The notes below the pieces were generated by a model. The model saw only the letters and a program-made list of their open reading frames with translations. It made no database searches and was not told the DNA's origin. A program made the position numbers and the translations under genes. A DNA stretch of 64,000 nucleotides from Lunularia cruciata (taxonomy: Eukaryota; Streptophyta; Marchantiopsida; Lunulariales; Lunulariaceae), in assembly GCA_948567375.1 (NCBI GenBank), contig OX419761.1, forward strand, positions 5,644,501 through 5,708,500. Direction: 5' to 3'. Each line of letters starts with the position of its first letter. The first letter of the stretch is position 1. This document shows, piece after piece, positions 19,565-31,612 of this stretch.

Positions 19565-19634
19565 CTATTCTTCACATTTAAAATTGACAGTAATTATGAG
19601 AATAATTACTGTCAATTTTAAATGTGAAGAATAG
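19565..19634. repeat. Perfect 33-bp inverted repeat with 4-base loop
   Basis: Arm CTATTCTTCACATTTAAAAT and onward (19565-19597) is the exact reverse complement of 19602-19634, separated only by GAGA. Such a perfect stem would form a strong hairpin in DNA or RNA. It could be a foldback mobile element, a young small-RNA precursor or a replication palindrome. No flanking target duplication or transposase was seen. Confidence 0.97.
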
Positions 19635-19816
19635 TGAAATGTGAGTAGTTTCTGAGCTTTAGTATCAAGTAGCGGGTAAAATTGTTAAATTCTACCAAAG
19701 TTCTAGGTACTTGCGGAAAAGTCGGTACTCGAGCAATGGAGATCTGGTGACACAGGAATGAGTCATGAGACAGGCTTTGACTCCACCTGCACCCACAACA
19801 ATCACGGAAACTACAG

Positions 19817-19891
19817 TGGTCTAGTCAGCCCCAATTAAGCAACACACATGTTATAAGCTGAAGCGGATTCGTAGAAAGCTGGTTCAAATCC
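19817..19891 (+). other. Possible pol III A/B boxes (SINE-like head)
   Basis: TGGTCTAGTCAG (19817) resembles an A box and GGTTCAAATCC (19881-19891) is an exact B box. The T-arm around the B box does not pair, so this is not a tRNA gene. Spacing of 64 bp is at the long end, and no A-rich tail was defined. Confidence 0.2.
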
Positions 19892-20641
19892 TCAGGGCTC
19901 ATCCCACTGAATCTGACAAGCAGGTCTCTTGTAAGAACAAGACAGAAATTTTATTTATATCAACCAAAGGCGGAGAACCTGGGGCTGTTGCCTTCGAGTT
20001 TCATTGCATTACACAGACCGAAGACATGCCTGTTTCACCCACATATCTGCTTATGGATCTGCAGTGGAGAAGCAGAACCTATCACCTAGGTACCCCTTCT
20101 AGAGCGTCTTGAGAGAAATTTACTGTAACGCTCCTGCAAGCGCTTTAATTTGATGAGTAAGAAAGATGTAGTTCTACAAGAAGGGGGCATCCTCCAGGAA
20201 GATACGTAAGATCTGTCACTGGTTAAAACTTATTATAGAACCATATAAAGTAGATTCGCCAAGTTTGCAAGTTCTGCTGTCCTGCAAAGCTTGTTGCTTC
20301 TAACCGTACGCGTGCACTTGAGCTAACTAACCATAGTATGGGTGAGAGTCTTTGTGGACTAAGTCCATGCAGAGCTGATCCCGAGTGATAGGTGCATAGC
20401 GTATCCTCTAGAGAGTCGTGTGGGATTCTGAGACGATTTCGTCTCGTAAATGTATAAACAATCGTACATACTTTACCGCTTGAGTCGCTGGAACTTGAAA
20501 TGTTCGTCTCATGACCCTTAGAGTTTGATGGTATCTACGTTAACTGCTGGTGATTCCTGGTAACTGTTCCTGTTGAATCTACTTCCTGTATTACTGTAAT
20601 ATTAGTAGGACTGCTCGAGAGGGTCGAAATGATCTATACAT

Positions 20642-22609
20642 CTATTTCCTGGAAAGAACGAGGACAATCTGGTTCCGAGTGTTTGCGAGGTCCTCCACTA
20701 GAGTGTTGTTCGAAAATCCTTCAAAAAGCTCCTGCTCATATCTTTGCATGAACAAATTGGTGGCTTGCTTTCCGAAATGTGTCTCAAGGAGACTGCCCCC
20801 AGCACCCTTCATCACAGACGTATGTCTTCTTGCCATTTCCATTGGAGGAGCTGGATTTAAAGAAAAGGAGCTGGAGAGTGGACTAGGAGTAATCTCTCTT
20901 TTCTCGATTTTGAATACGGGGCTGAAATTCGAGAGAACTTTATCGATCTCATATAGAGTGCGGAAGTACACAAAACCGTTGTGGGAATCTCTTAGTTCAG
21001 CATCCAGTGCACCCTGCCAATGAACATCACAACAAAAAGATTAGAGGATAAATTACGTTGTGGTGAATGCTAAGGGGTGTGAAAAGATTCTTAGCAAAGT
21101 TCGACCATTCATCTATAGTCTTTTTCTGTTTCCCCGCAGTGACAGAATTCAGATACGCAAACTACCGACAAACTCATCAACCATAAATTTCCTTACAAAG
21201 ATACTGTCTTTTACGTTCACGTGTTAGACTGATATGAAGGTTGAAGCGTTCTGTGAATGTATACATTGTTTAAATACCAGACTAATCTGCTGAAGATTCC
21301 TGATCTTTCGGACATTAAAGCATGAGAGATGAATCGCAAGACTTTTCCCAAGCTATTGCCTGCCAAGATGCAACAGCTTTGGCGGAAACAAAAACAATCG
21401 GGTTGTTGCAGGCAAATTTTACCACTAAATTCTGAAAAACTTCCAAAGCAATTTAAGTTTCATGAGTTGTTTTCCGGAATTTGACTGTCCTCACAAAAAA
21501 TAATCACCTCGGAAACTAGGTCATTCCAAATCTTCTCCTGCAATTCGATGGTTGGTCCGACGTTGTAAGGATAATAGGTCTCACGTATACCAAAAACCAG
21601 TAGCATAGATCCTCCTCTAGCCAGTTCCACTGCTCTGGCAGCCAGGAAAGATCTCAAGTCTCTGTCTGCTTCCTCGGCGTATGCGTTCACGGTTGCTATA
21701 CTCGAGTGATGCAAGTGCGTATGGCCGCCATTGTATGCAGGAGACTTCTTGTCAAGTACGGCTTCAGGAATCTGCATAAATTGGCGACTCCATTAGAATC
21801 AAGTGAGGCACCAATAGCTAATCTCAAATAGTCTCAATGTATCTACGTGATTCAAATAATCTCTCACTCACTGCCTGCGCGCGTGTGTACAACGTATTGT
21901 CCGCTAGTACCAATTGCAAGACATGTATAGCAAGGTCTATTCTAAAAGAAGAACTACAGCTAAATGTACGAACGTAAACCTAATGAAGTCAATTGACAGG
22001 AGAATCACAGAATTTGGAAGTTCAAGAGGTTTTCAACTAAAATCTACAGTGCACACTCAGATTAGAGGTTGAGAAGCAGATAAGAACCTTAGATATCCAG
22101 TGAAGGGCAAAGGATGACATAACGAAGTGGAGACTTGCTCTGGGGAAAAGACGGCCGTAGAATGATCCGGGGACACCTGCAGCGAAGTACTGGACAGCTT
22201 GGACTATACCATCAGCAGAGATCCCTGACTTCTTTTGATCTTGATCTAGGATACGGAACAATGTGTTGAAATCGGTTCCACACAAGTCCTGGAAGTATGC
22301 TTGAAACTCAGGTTCGTCGTTTCTGCGAAATCTGGTTTTCATCCGAGCAATAGTGGCTTCCACATTTCGGATGGTGTTGGGGCCTGACGAGCAGCCTAAG
22401 TCAGCAACTGTAATGATGCCCTCCTGAGGAAGACTCATACGGTCGATCACGTCAAAGAATTTTGGCAGTAGTCGGCTCATGTAATCTCCTTGTGGGTGTG
22501 AATTGCGTGCATAACTGTCCACCCCATCTCCGGTGGTCATGAAAAGTTGTTGAGTGTAACCAGCAGGAGCTCTCACCAAGGACTCCACCGGACTCATGGT
22601 TGTTGACAT
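20642..22609 (-). CDS. SABATH-family methyltransferase, 3 exons, 385 aa, appears intact
   Basis: SABATH enzymes use S-adenosylmethionine to methylate carboxyl groups (salicylate, benzoate, jasmonate, indole-acetate, gibberellin, cinnamate) or ring nitrogens. I read three exons on the minus strand: 22609-22088, 21771-21508 and 21013-20642 (stop included), all with GT-AG borders and phase-0 introns. They give 174, 88 and 123 residues, total 385, typical for the family. Landmarks are VADLGCSSGPNT (residues about 68-79, SAM loop), YFQDLCGTDFNTLF (about 105-118), PGSFYGRLFP (about 147-156) and SSFALHWIS (about 165-173). The N-terminus keeps the YTQQ element where substrate and SAM contacts lie. 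The start is the first ATG of the frame, with an Ala/Ser-rich leader. Substrate cannot be told from sequence. A diverged paralogue lies at 41738-43283. Confidence 0.92.
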
Positions 22610-22812
22610 TCTGCAGAAGTTACTGAGTCGGAAATACGTCCAGCATGTAGCTTTTGTACTTATCGGCCTTGTTGATTGGAAAATGATCGTTGAGCTTCTT
22701 AATCACAGATCGTGAAGATGCGCTCGCCTTACTTATCTTCACTCTCAACTCGGAAGATTCTCGCTCTTATCTTGACCTGTTTGAAGTAAGTGCTATAGGA
22801 TGCGAGTGCGCA

Positions 22813-22823
22813 TTTATATAAAT
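22813..22823 (-). promoter_or_regulatory. TATA-like box upstream of the SABATH gene
   Basis: TTTATATAAAT lies about 205 bp before the ATG at 22609 on the minus strand. It would give a 5' leader of about 170 bases. It is the only strong TATA word in the proximal upstream region. Confidence 0.5.
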
Positions 22824-22849
22824 ACATGTCCCACATGTCCGTTCTCTAT

Positions 22850-25800
22850 TCTTTATCCAGTACTTGAACTACAAGAATTTGTGCCGCAGGCACATGTCAT
22901 ATCCGCGCAACCATGCCATACGAGCCGAAGAACAGACCAAGGTACTACTTACTACTCTAGACCCAGCTACTACTGAATATGCTCGTGAGTGGCTTGCGAA
23001 ATTGAGGTTGGAAAAGCAGTAGCAACCCAGGATGTTCATGCAACCAGACCTGTCAAAAATTGCATAATAGACATGTATCTAGCATGCTAATAAATCGAAA
23101 GTCGATTTCACCTATTTATATCGTCATAGATTCTCGCAGATTCCTAGAGGAGTCGTCATCTGTACTGGGATTCAGACGACGGTTATGTTGAAATGCACGA
23201 TCAAAAGAGTTCAGTTGGATAGTACTTATGTGTGGATCGAGCTGGAAGCCCACAGGTTTGATGCAAGCGGGTCATTCCTTAAAAGGAAAGACGTACATCT
23301 GAGCAGTTGACGGAAAGGTGAAACTAGGATATCCCGCATGATTACTCTACTGTCAATGTGACATGGTCAGGCTCCCGAGCTTAGGGACCTGAGTGCAGAT
23401 CATTCTTAACCTAGTTTCTGATGCTGACCTCAGAACTTTACGTTTTTGTCGCATGACTCTTCGGGACCCGCGTGGACTTTAATGTGAATCAGTTCCTACG
23501 ATTCGGATTATCTACACTTGGTTATTATAATTGGCATCTTTTGAATCAATATTAGCAGATTCTCAAACGGCCAAGTACGACGACATTCACAAGCCTCATG
23601 CCTTCAGCAACAGCAGTATGCATCTGAGAGGCCCAGGTCTAGGGCACTCTAGATCTGAGTTGGGTGATCAACGGGTTTGGTTTCGGCTTTAAACCATCCG
23701 AAGGAGACAAACGCTTGACCACTCTATGTCTACAGAACATCGATTGCAGTATTATTTGGTCCAGATTCACTTGTTTCCTTAATCATTGTTGGGAATGGCA
23801 GTTGCTAGCACCCTTAGTCACCTCTCTAGGTCTCCTCATTTCCTTTTTAGTTTGAAAAGCTGGTCTACATGGTTCTTCGAATTCGTCCTTGGCATCTGCA
23901 GCTATAGTTGTGTCCTGTTGGGGACCAGGTCCAGGATATGTGACGGGTCCAAGTTCTGTAGACTTGGACTAGAAGGCAAAGAACCAGCTGTCTTCAATAC
24001 TTATGGCGAAACTCTGAGCGGAAGCTCTGGGTGAGCCTTGTGAGCAGAGTTGTACCTAAACAGAACTTGACTCCATTGATTCGAGGAGTTCAGCTTGCAA
24101 ATTTGATGTTCAAGATGGTTGTTACTTCTCTCACTCAAGAAGCTAGTAAGTCCCTGCCGTATATCTGATTGCTGCCGTAAGGTGTTGGGTGAAGTCCCGC
24201 AAGAAGCGCGAGCCTCCCGTTTCGGTGCTGTAAGACAACATAGACAGGTCCCACGCATCCTGCAGCTTAAAATGGCTTCATATGTCCGAACGCATGTGAA
24301 GACACCAAGTCCAGAGGGCGGGTCCCCCAGGTGTGACCAGTTTAATAACCTACCAGCTGATCGCTTTTGTACATAATGCTGCAAACCAGAACGGCAGCAA
24401 GAGATCCAGATTGGTTACTCTAGAGTCCGCAGTGCCGGATTACCGGAAATTGCAGCAAATGGTGGGTTCGCCATAATACCTGGCGCCTCCCCTCTAGGGA
24501 TTAGTAGCCCATAGCGTTTCCTTGCAGTTGATGACAAAGTTACAGAAGCAGCTAAGGGTGGTTCCATAGAATAACAGTCGGTCACGTTGTGACCTGGGTG
24601 TTAGCACCTCCTTTCCACAACACCAGGATCTAGACCTTCTAAAGAAAATGAGCCAGGTACAAAAGTCTTTTGCATGCAATCTTCCTGCATCTGCAAAATC
24701 GCTCATCGAGCTCCTACCTCACATGACATGACGACTTTGTATCGATATTTTGGTGCAGACTGCCATGATTATTTCTGTCACATCCACCTGAAGGTCAGCC
24801 GATGTTGAGATATGCGGTGTAGAATGAAATCATCTGTGTTGGATATCTATATTTTGCTTTTGTCCTTGAACGTTATGAATTTGAAAGCACATTTCATGCT
24901 AGGTCTGCATTTCGGGAGGGTACTGCGCGTCAATGCCCCATGAGTGAGACTGTTTAGGGTCGACAAATATCAGACTACGGAACCCGCAACTACTGTGGCC
25001 CAAAAAGCCTAGTAGAAAGCTAAGCAGTGGTACTCATCCGAGTCAGTCGAAAATTATCTTCAGGGAGGTAGTGAATTATGCAAGGACGGGCACAGTGACA
25101 TGTATGCTTTTTTCACTATTCAAGGCTTTAAATCAAGCAACCGTTACTGAAGAACTGCATTGAAACATTGGTCGAAGCTGTTCATAGTAATCAACATGGC
25201 CTGACGAAGGGTTGACCACAACAGACAATATGGTATGATTGCTTTTATAGAATAGGGTTCTCAAAAAACAATCAAGTTGGATCTGCAAAAGGTAATCGTA
25301 GACGTAAGTATACACGCAGGTGCGTGACATCGGACGCCGCAGAAATCACCTCCAAATTCTTCGCCGACATTATAAAACAGTCGTGAATGTTGTCCAATTT
25401 GAAAGACCTGAATCTTTAGTGAGTACTGGAGAAAGCGTCTCTCTAAAAGTGGTGTCGATAAGTTCAGGGATGCTCAACAGCAGATGCAGGTTAGAGGTTG
25501 AAATTTGTTGATACACCTGGCGAGCCTTGATACAAACAACCTGTTTATATGCATAGTTCCGTTTCGTAACGTATGTCTGACGGGTGCCTCCTTTGTGGAC
25601 TCAGAAAGTCAGATCCGATCCAGGCGTTATCGTGGCTATCAAGATCATATATCATTCGGACGCTTGAAAGTTTTATGATATTGCACTGTAACACCGATAG
25701 AGAAGCGACTGTACAGTACTTATAATTATTCGGCCTTTCTCTTTTCGTTCTTAAGCTCTTGATTCGAGGGTCTCGAGTACTTGCTGGATCTACAATGTAG

Positions 25801-28130
25801 ACTCAGCTAGTTTCTTGCTAGGGTTTGACTCGTATCTCGAGCTTCGGTACTCACCTCACAATCCAGCACTGTAGCCTAGGCTTTTGATTAATCATCTTTA
25901 ATTCCGGAGTTTCAGCTAATAAAGAGAAGGGGACATTCCTTGTTTTAACCCTCCCAGGAGAAAGATAATTTTGTGATCAGTTTTTTGTTTTAAAAATGTT
26001 TCATTCTTACGATGCACTGGCCTGTTTGGAAGTGTAAAAGGTCTGTTGAATGTTTCTCACTCTGTTGAATGAGTTCCCCTTTCTCAAGAAAAATCTTGAT
26101 CTTCCTTGTCCGTCCCTAGATCTCCACTGTTTAAAGGTTTTAAAGTCAAGCAGTTGCAAGTGACATTAGTTACAGGTCTTCTTACCAGTGCCTGAACTTA
26201 ACCAGTTTCAAACTTAACTTACATGATTTCCCTCATACTTTGAGCTCGCTGCATGTCAATGCATCTGTCTTGTTGAGTACAGATCAGTTCCACCTGATAT
26301 ATGATACAATCTTGTTACTCCTCTCCACAGTGATCGGGTTCTTCGGAAGCAGTAATAGTTTCTTCGTATAGAAGGCGTGACTTGAGTGGCATCGATTATA
26401 ATTTTTGAGACCTGACGGTCTAGATCAACTCTCGATCCTTGGGCTTAGGTTGCTGACAGCAATAGGAATTTCTTTGGGGCATGGATAGTCAAAGGCTACG
26501 ACTAGATCAACCAATTGCCCTCGTTTTGCGCGCTTTCATACTTTCTCAGTGTTCTCAAGGTAAAGAAGTAAGGCTATTCCAGCACTGTTTGGCAGAGGGG
26601 CCGCGAAGTTTCCAAGCTACTGTAACCGAGAGCAGAGTTTGTTGGCTTCAAATTTCTGGATGCAACATCCGAGGTCATGCCATCTTTTACTAAGAGTGTT
26701 TGAGATATTTCTTTAAGTGCGGAATGTAAAGCCAATCTGACACCTGAATCTGAACAAAATCAAGACAAAATCCAAGATTAAATGACGGGACACTTTGTGA
26801 GGTCCAACTGGCCCTCGAATTTGCATATGCAATCTTTACTTGGGAAATGAAGCTCGAGAAAGTTGAACAGCGAAATGATGTGAGAATTAAAGTTATGGAG
26901 GTCGAGCAAGTTTCTGAAACTAAAAGCAACAGTACAGTAATTTTCAGAGCATGGCGCGTGGTCTCGGCTTGGCACATAAATACCCAGGGCACGTGTTCTT
27001 GGAATGTCAAATAATTACACATTTTACAAGATGAAAAACCGCGTAGAACTGTAATACGTAAGTCTAGCACTCGCGCTGAGGCTCGGAGCAATACTCTGAA
27101 TGAATGAAGTCACAATTTGTATTGATTAATAGTGCATCCCACCTGTAATGGTTTAACCAAGAGCCAGCTTTACACAGCTCCTTCAACCGTACCCGTCCAT
27201 ATCAACATATCAGTTCCCAGGTGGTCCTTGACAAATATATTACTCTTTTTATCCAACCATTGGTACGCAACTTGAACTTAACCATCGATATCCAAACACT
27301 TGTTTTTTAAGGTCAACCTGGTATGAATTTTGCAGAGAGCAGGTTGACCTTTACCAGAACACCTGGTCATGGAGTTACTATGCGAGTGCCGAACCCCATG
27401 CATTCGTGATTCTTACTGATTCAACAGTAGAAACAACAGATCTTGTTGATTAGGTAAGAATATGAGTCTCAAGATTTATTTCATTCGGATTCTTGAAAAC
27501 AAAGGTTAAGTAACAATCACAATAGCGCATGGAGTCTTGTAAGATAAATATGTGTAACGTTATCCACGCAGCCGTCGGAACCACCGGTATGATGTCGCTC
27601 ATCACTTTCATTCACTTTGCAGTCAATGTCGTGCGGAAATGCATCCATGCTTCTCAGTACAGTAATATAATATCCATTTTCTTTTTCTGAAATAAAAAAC
27701 TAGAGAGTCAAAATCACCACGAATGCCAATTGCCATTCGAACCTGTCAAATTGGCAAATTGCGCAGAGCTATGCATGATTGACATAATGATTGGTTCAGG
27801 TGATCTGTGGGGCGGACTAACGATGATTTGTGCCATCCTCAAGCTAGTTGATCTGACCTTGAAAAAAGAGCTAGTGGATAGTACTAGTTGTCTTTAAGAA
27901 TGTGCTTCGAGTTCTAAATACCCGGCCTTATCGTCCGAGTCTCAGTTCAATCTTCCGCACGGACGCAGCCTGGTGTTGCACAGACTCCGTGATAAATGCC
28001 CTTCGAAGGCGCCCGAAGATATTTACCGACCAGTGACCGTGCTCATTCTGATTTTCGAAGATTATAGTGGTAGTTCAAAATTTCAAGAGTCTTGCGCAAT
28101 GCTTGCAGGTAATTTGTTAGAAGATTTGAG
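22850..28130. other. About 5.3 kb with no supportable gene
   Basis: Moderate GC, scattered frames below 135 codons on both strands with no family resemblance and no splice-linked continuation. I see no tRNA, repeat array or transposon protein here. Confidence 0.4.
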
Positions 28131-28139
28131 ATCTGGATG

Positions 28140-28222
28140 TAACATATACATATATTTAAAATATACACATGTAACATATACATATATTTTATATATACTT
28201 ATACATATACATATATTTTAAA
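28140..28222. repeat. ATACATAT microsatellite-like stretch
   Basis: Repeated ACATATACATATATTT words with two near-copies of GTAACATATACATATATTT (about 28139 and 28170). Simple-sequence expansion. Confidence 0.85.
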
Positions 28223-28554
28223 AGAATTTCATGGAAGAATCCGATCTTATGTCATTCATATAAGGTGTCTAACTTCAATGCAAGCTGCACCTCTCAAGTT
28301 ACTTTCCACAAAGGAAAGAGACTCGAGTGCTCGTACGTGTACTCACGTATGAGCACCTAGAAATTCGTAAAGAGTTGTCTGAGAAGCGAAACATTGCAAG
28401 GACAGCATTTTCTCTCTATACATCTCGAGGCTCGGATACGAGAAGAAAGTCGTCAAACAGTGCACACATACAACGCATGTACATCTACAATCCGAGACAC
28501 AATGTTCGTATTTCTTGCTTACAGAGACCTAGCGTCACAAGTACCTCTACGGCT

Positions 28555-29081
28555 TTATCTTGAGTACTTCGTCTGAGAGATCCCGTAACCTTCCATAGTT
28601 GTAGGGATATCCAATGCCTTGACGTACTCCTCACAAATATCGGCCACGAGACGTTCTAGGTCTAACTCGGGCTTGCTAAAGAAAGAGTTACTGACCATGT
28701 TCTGTATTTTATTGGCTTCTGCTCTGAAGGTGACAGACGAGTTGCAGGTTTCTCTGATCATGATGGCATTCGAGTGCATCACAATAGGGTAAGCACTGCA
28801 TTTGCTAGAACAATTTATTGCGCATTCCCTAAATGTAGTGGTTAACATTCATACTGCAGAAATCGGGACGATCAGAAATTCTGACCATGCCTACTAGTTT
28901 TCTTCACGACCTTTGAATCTGTATTACTCCTCAAAATCTGATTGGACCTCAGGATAGTCATAATTTTGATGACCGACATGCTTCTTGCAATGTCGTCGAA
29001 AGGCGGGACATACTCTTTACATGCCAATAGAACCTCCACCGCATGTCTTCCGCCTGTCGCTGTTTCAGTAAATAAATAATC
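28555..29081 (-). pseudogene. Possible relic of a glycolipid-transfer-protein-like (GLTP/ACD11-type) gene
   Basis: Two exon-like pieces lie on the minus strand. Piece a (29081-28948, after a CAG acceptor) reads AVEVLLACKEYVPPFDDIAR then SMSVIKIMTILRSN. This fits the GLTP N-terminal helix pattern FL.AC..VP.FD.LG...SVVK.DI..N, but the key Asp is replaced. Piece b (28795-28555, after another CAG acceptor) reads AYPIVMHSNAIMIRETCNSS, then a segment ending DLERLVADICEEYVKALDIP. That resembles the C-terminal half with its His-x-x-IR block. The central helix with the conserved Trp is not found between them. GLTP proteins move glycolipids or ceramide-1-phosphate between membranes. The resemblance is by eye only; the missing centre argues for a dead or mis-modelled gene. 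Confidence 0.3.
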
Positions 29082-29199
29082 CTGTGGAGGAACTTGAAAC
29101 ATTTACATAGATTGTCGCGCGAACCAACTAAAAAGAAGAGCACGCGCTTCGACTGTCTATGTTTTGCTTGAAGATTCGTTACAGCGATCATTGGCAATA

Positions 29200-31395
29200 G
29201 AAGTTTAAAGTAGCTGGGTCCCTTCTGTGAAGTACATGTCCTGGTTTACCTGGTTTTGTTTGAGAGGCATTTTATGGTGACGCAGAGACTTGCTAATATT
29301 AAGCAGCAGCGGAGGTAGAGGTAGTTCCAATCTGATGGGAGTCTCATCCTGGGTATGTTGGCGTTACCTACAGGTGGAAATGTTCTGAGAAATGAAGTCC
29401 ATTGGTGACGTAATCACGTCAATTGGAAGCTAGGAGTCAAACATTTCAGAAGGATAATCATAAGATGACTTTTCCGAAAACGGTACCATGCAGAATTGAA
29501 GGAGTAAGCGCGAAAGAAAAAGGCAAGTGTCTGCTGTTTGTCTCTGTGTACAAGCACCGAGCTCATCAGCAAGAGGGTGTCTACATGACATTGTTAGATA
29601 TGGAAGCATGAAACGTCTGCATTGCCTGGATATCAAATAGAGAAGTAGATTTCTAAGTCCATAGGCGATTATTATCATGGCCATGGTCCCAATTGGGAAG
29701 TACTGCAAGGTCTCGCTTGAGAGTGTTTTGACTAATTCCGAATGGCATCTACTTGTTAGTGACGTTGTTGCCGTTCATGATCCTCATGATCAAGCACAAG
29801 GTGTCGGTTGACAATCTGTGAACTCGTTCCTAATTAAGTGCTTGTTTGTAAATTTCTTGCTGTCCCTGTCAATGCTCGCTAGAAACGGACCTACTTGGTT
29901 CAGCTATTATGGTTCAGTTTCCGCGTAATACAATTATTTGTGGTTTCCGAAGTTCGGTAAGCTGCTTGCATTGGAACACCTGAAGATAATAAAGCTCTTC
30001 CTTTGCGTCCTGGCAAAAAGCATGCATGTCGATGTTGTTGCTTTAAATGAATATACTTGACGGCTGCCAGAAATAAGTGGGTAATCATTCACATCATCAC
30101 TGTCACGGGTTGATATCGAGAACTCTATTTGTAATTTTAAGCGCAAAGATTGAAGCGAACAGATATATCTTGGAGGCTAGGCCTCCTAGATAAAAAACAA
30201 AGAGGAAACACCCACACTTAAAGAGTATCTGGTACAATGGATTAGGTGTACTTTACTCCTTAAAGATGTCCAAATGGTCAATCCATTTGTATGTGTTTAA
30301 ATACTGCCAGCACACCCAACATTTCAGAATCTTTCGGCAGCTCCGATCATCGCCAAACATGGTATTCCAAAGTATCTCTAGAATGGAAGCGACAACTAAC
30401 ACTGTTCATTTAATCTTATACATCTTTATGACTTCTTGAATAAAGCTGCTATGGAAATTGATTTCCATACTATGTTCCCTATGGATGGTAGATAGGAGTT
30501 TCTGTATGGCGTTCTGAGGTCACAGAAGGAACATTTGCTAAATTTCAATCTTCAGTTCAAAGAGCAAGTTTGCCTGTGTAAAGAAGGAGGTGACTAGAAT
30601 ACGTGTACAAATGGTTCATAATAAAGAAAAGAAACTCAAAGCTGGTGCAGGAGGAGAGGACTGAAGCCCATTCCTGATCATTCATAATCTGCAAATTTTT
30701 TATTTGCAAATATCTACAAGAGAGAATTGACTGCTGATAACCTCGCGAAGGAACTGACAAGGACCAGCTAAAGATATTTCCTGTTGGAAGAAAAAGAACA
30801 ATCAATGAACCCATCCATCATTCTTCACTCCAGTCTGGAAGGGGCTACTATCAGATGCAGCGTAGCTTTAGCTAGGGGGATACAAGATTCCAGACAACAT
30901 CAACGGCTTTGCCGGTGTTTGTTGAACTGCCAGCTGAATGCGTCACATCCTTGGTAGCTAAGTCCGGAATGAGAGAATTTTGTTTTCCTGAAGTCGTTAT
31001 TGCACTTCAAGAGAGTAAAACAAACGAGGAATGTTCGGGTGGCTGAAGCATCGGCATCTGCGCCTCGAGCTCGACCTCGATAATGTGGATGAGAAGGGAT
31101 TGGCCTTCTATCTCTGGACAAGGTGTATAACTTCAGCTTATTTAAAGGACTAACTGGGTTGCGTACGCGTCCAGCTTCAGCGGGTATTATTGACACCCAT
31201 GATTTTGAAGTTCGTGCTTGAATGGTCCTTCCGCTGCTGGGCAAGGAAGCAGCTAGGCAACTAACTGTGTTCAATATCTGTTTGACATAAATTGGAAGAG
31301 TTCTCAGTATACTTGCAATTGCGAGTTCCAACATCAATACAGAAACCGAGCTCTATCAACACTGCCTTCTGCCGTTATTCTTGATCTTCGGGTGA
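29200..31395. other. About 2.2 kb with no supportable gene
   Basis: Only short unsupported frames are present. The longest, about 145 codons on the minus strand at 30900-31337, has no family resemblance, and its frame closes before the dehydrogenase-like piece at 31400. Confidence 0.35.
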
Positions 31396-31429
31396 TTCCC
31401 GTAAGAACTTGATTTTGATTGTTCATCGG

Positions 31430-31612
31430 ACTACCACAGACCACTGCCTGTAGTGACCCTGTACTCCCCAAAGCATCCGTACACGTGACTCCGAAGGTCG
31501 TTCTACTAGGTATAAATGCATGTATCGATTCCAGATCGTCTGGACGTCCGATTTGCATCAGGGGAACGGTTGCAAGTGCAGTGTTCATCCGTTTTGTGAT
31601 ACTTTCAGGCAT
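31430..31612 (-). pseudogene. C-terminal relic of a short-chain dehydrogenase/reductase
   Basis: The minus-strand reading MNTALATVPLMQIGRPDDLE then AFIPSRTTFGVTCTDALG follows the SDR C-terminal signature (P-L-x-R-I-G-x-P-x-D, then A-F-L-A-S, then the V-T-G-T turn before the final strand). SDRs are NAD(P)-dependent oxidoreductases of many substrates. The usual V-D-G-G end is corrupted and the catalytic Y-x-x-x-K and N-terminal Rossmann parts were not found upstream, so this is most likely a gene fragment. Confidence 0.5.

Noticed and set aside
19861-19900. GGTTCAAATCC as the B box of a tRNA gene
   Set aside because: The flanking T-arm bases do not pair, and no acceptor stem or anticodon arm could be drawn.
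24001-24384. 127-codon minus-strand frame
   Set aside because: No resemblance to a family, a frame of similar length overlaps it on the other strand, and no splice-linked neighbours.
30900-31337. 145-codon minus-strand frame
   Set aside because: Mixed low-information composition and no domain. It does not connect in frame with the SDR-like piece that precedes it on that strand.
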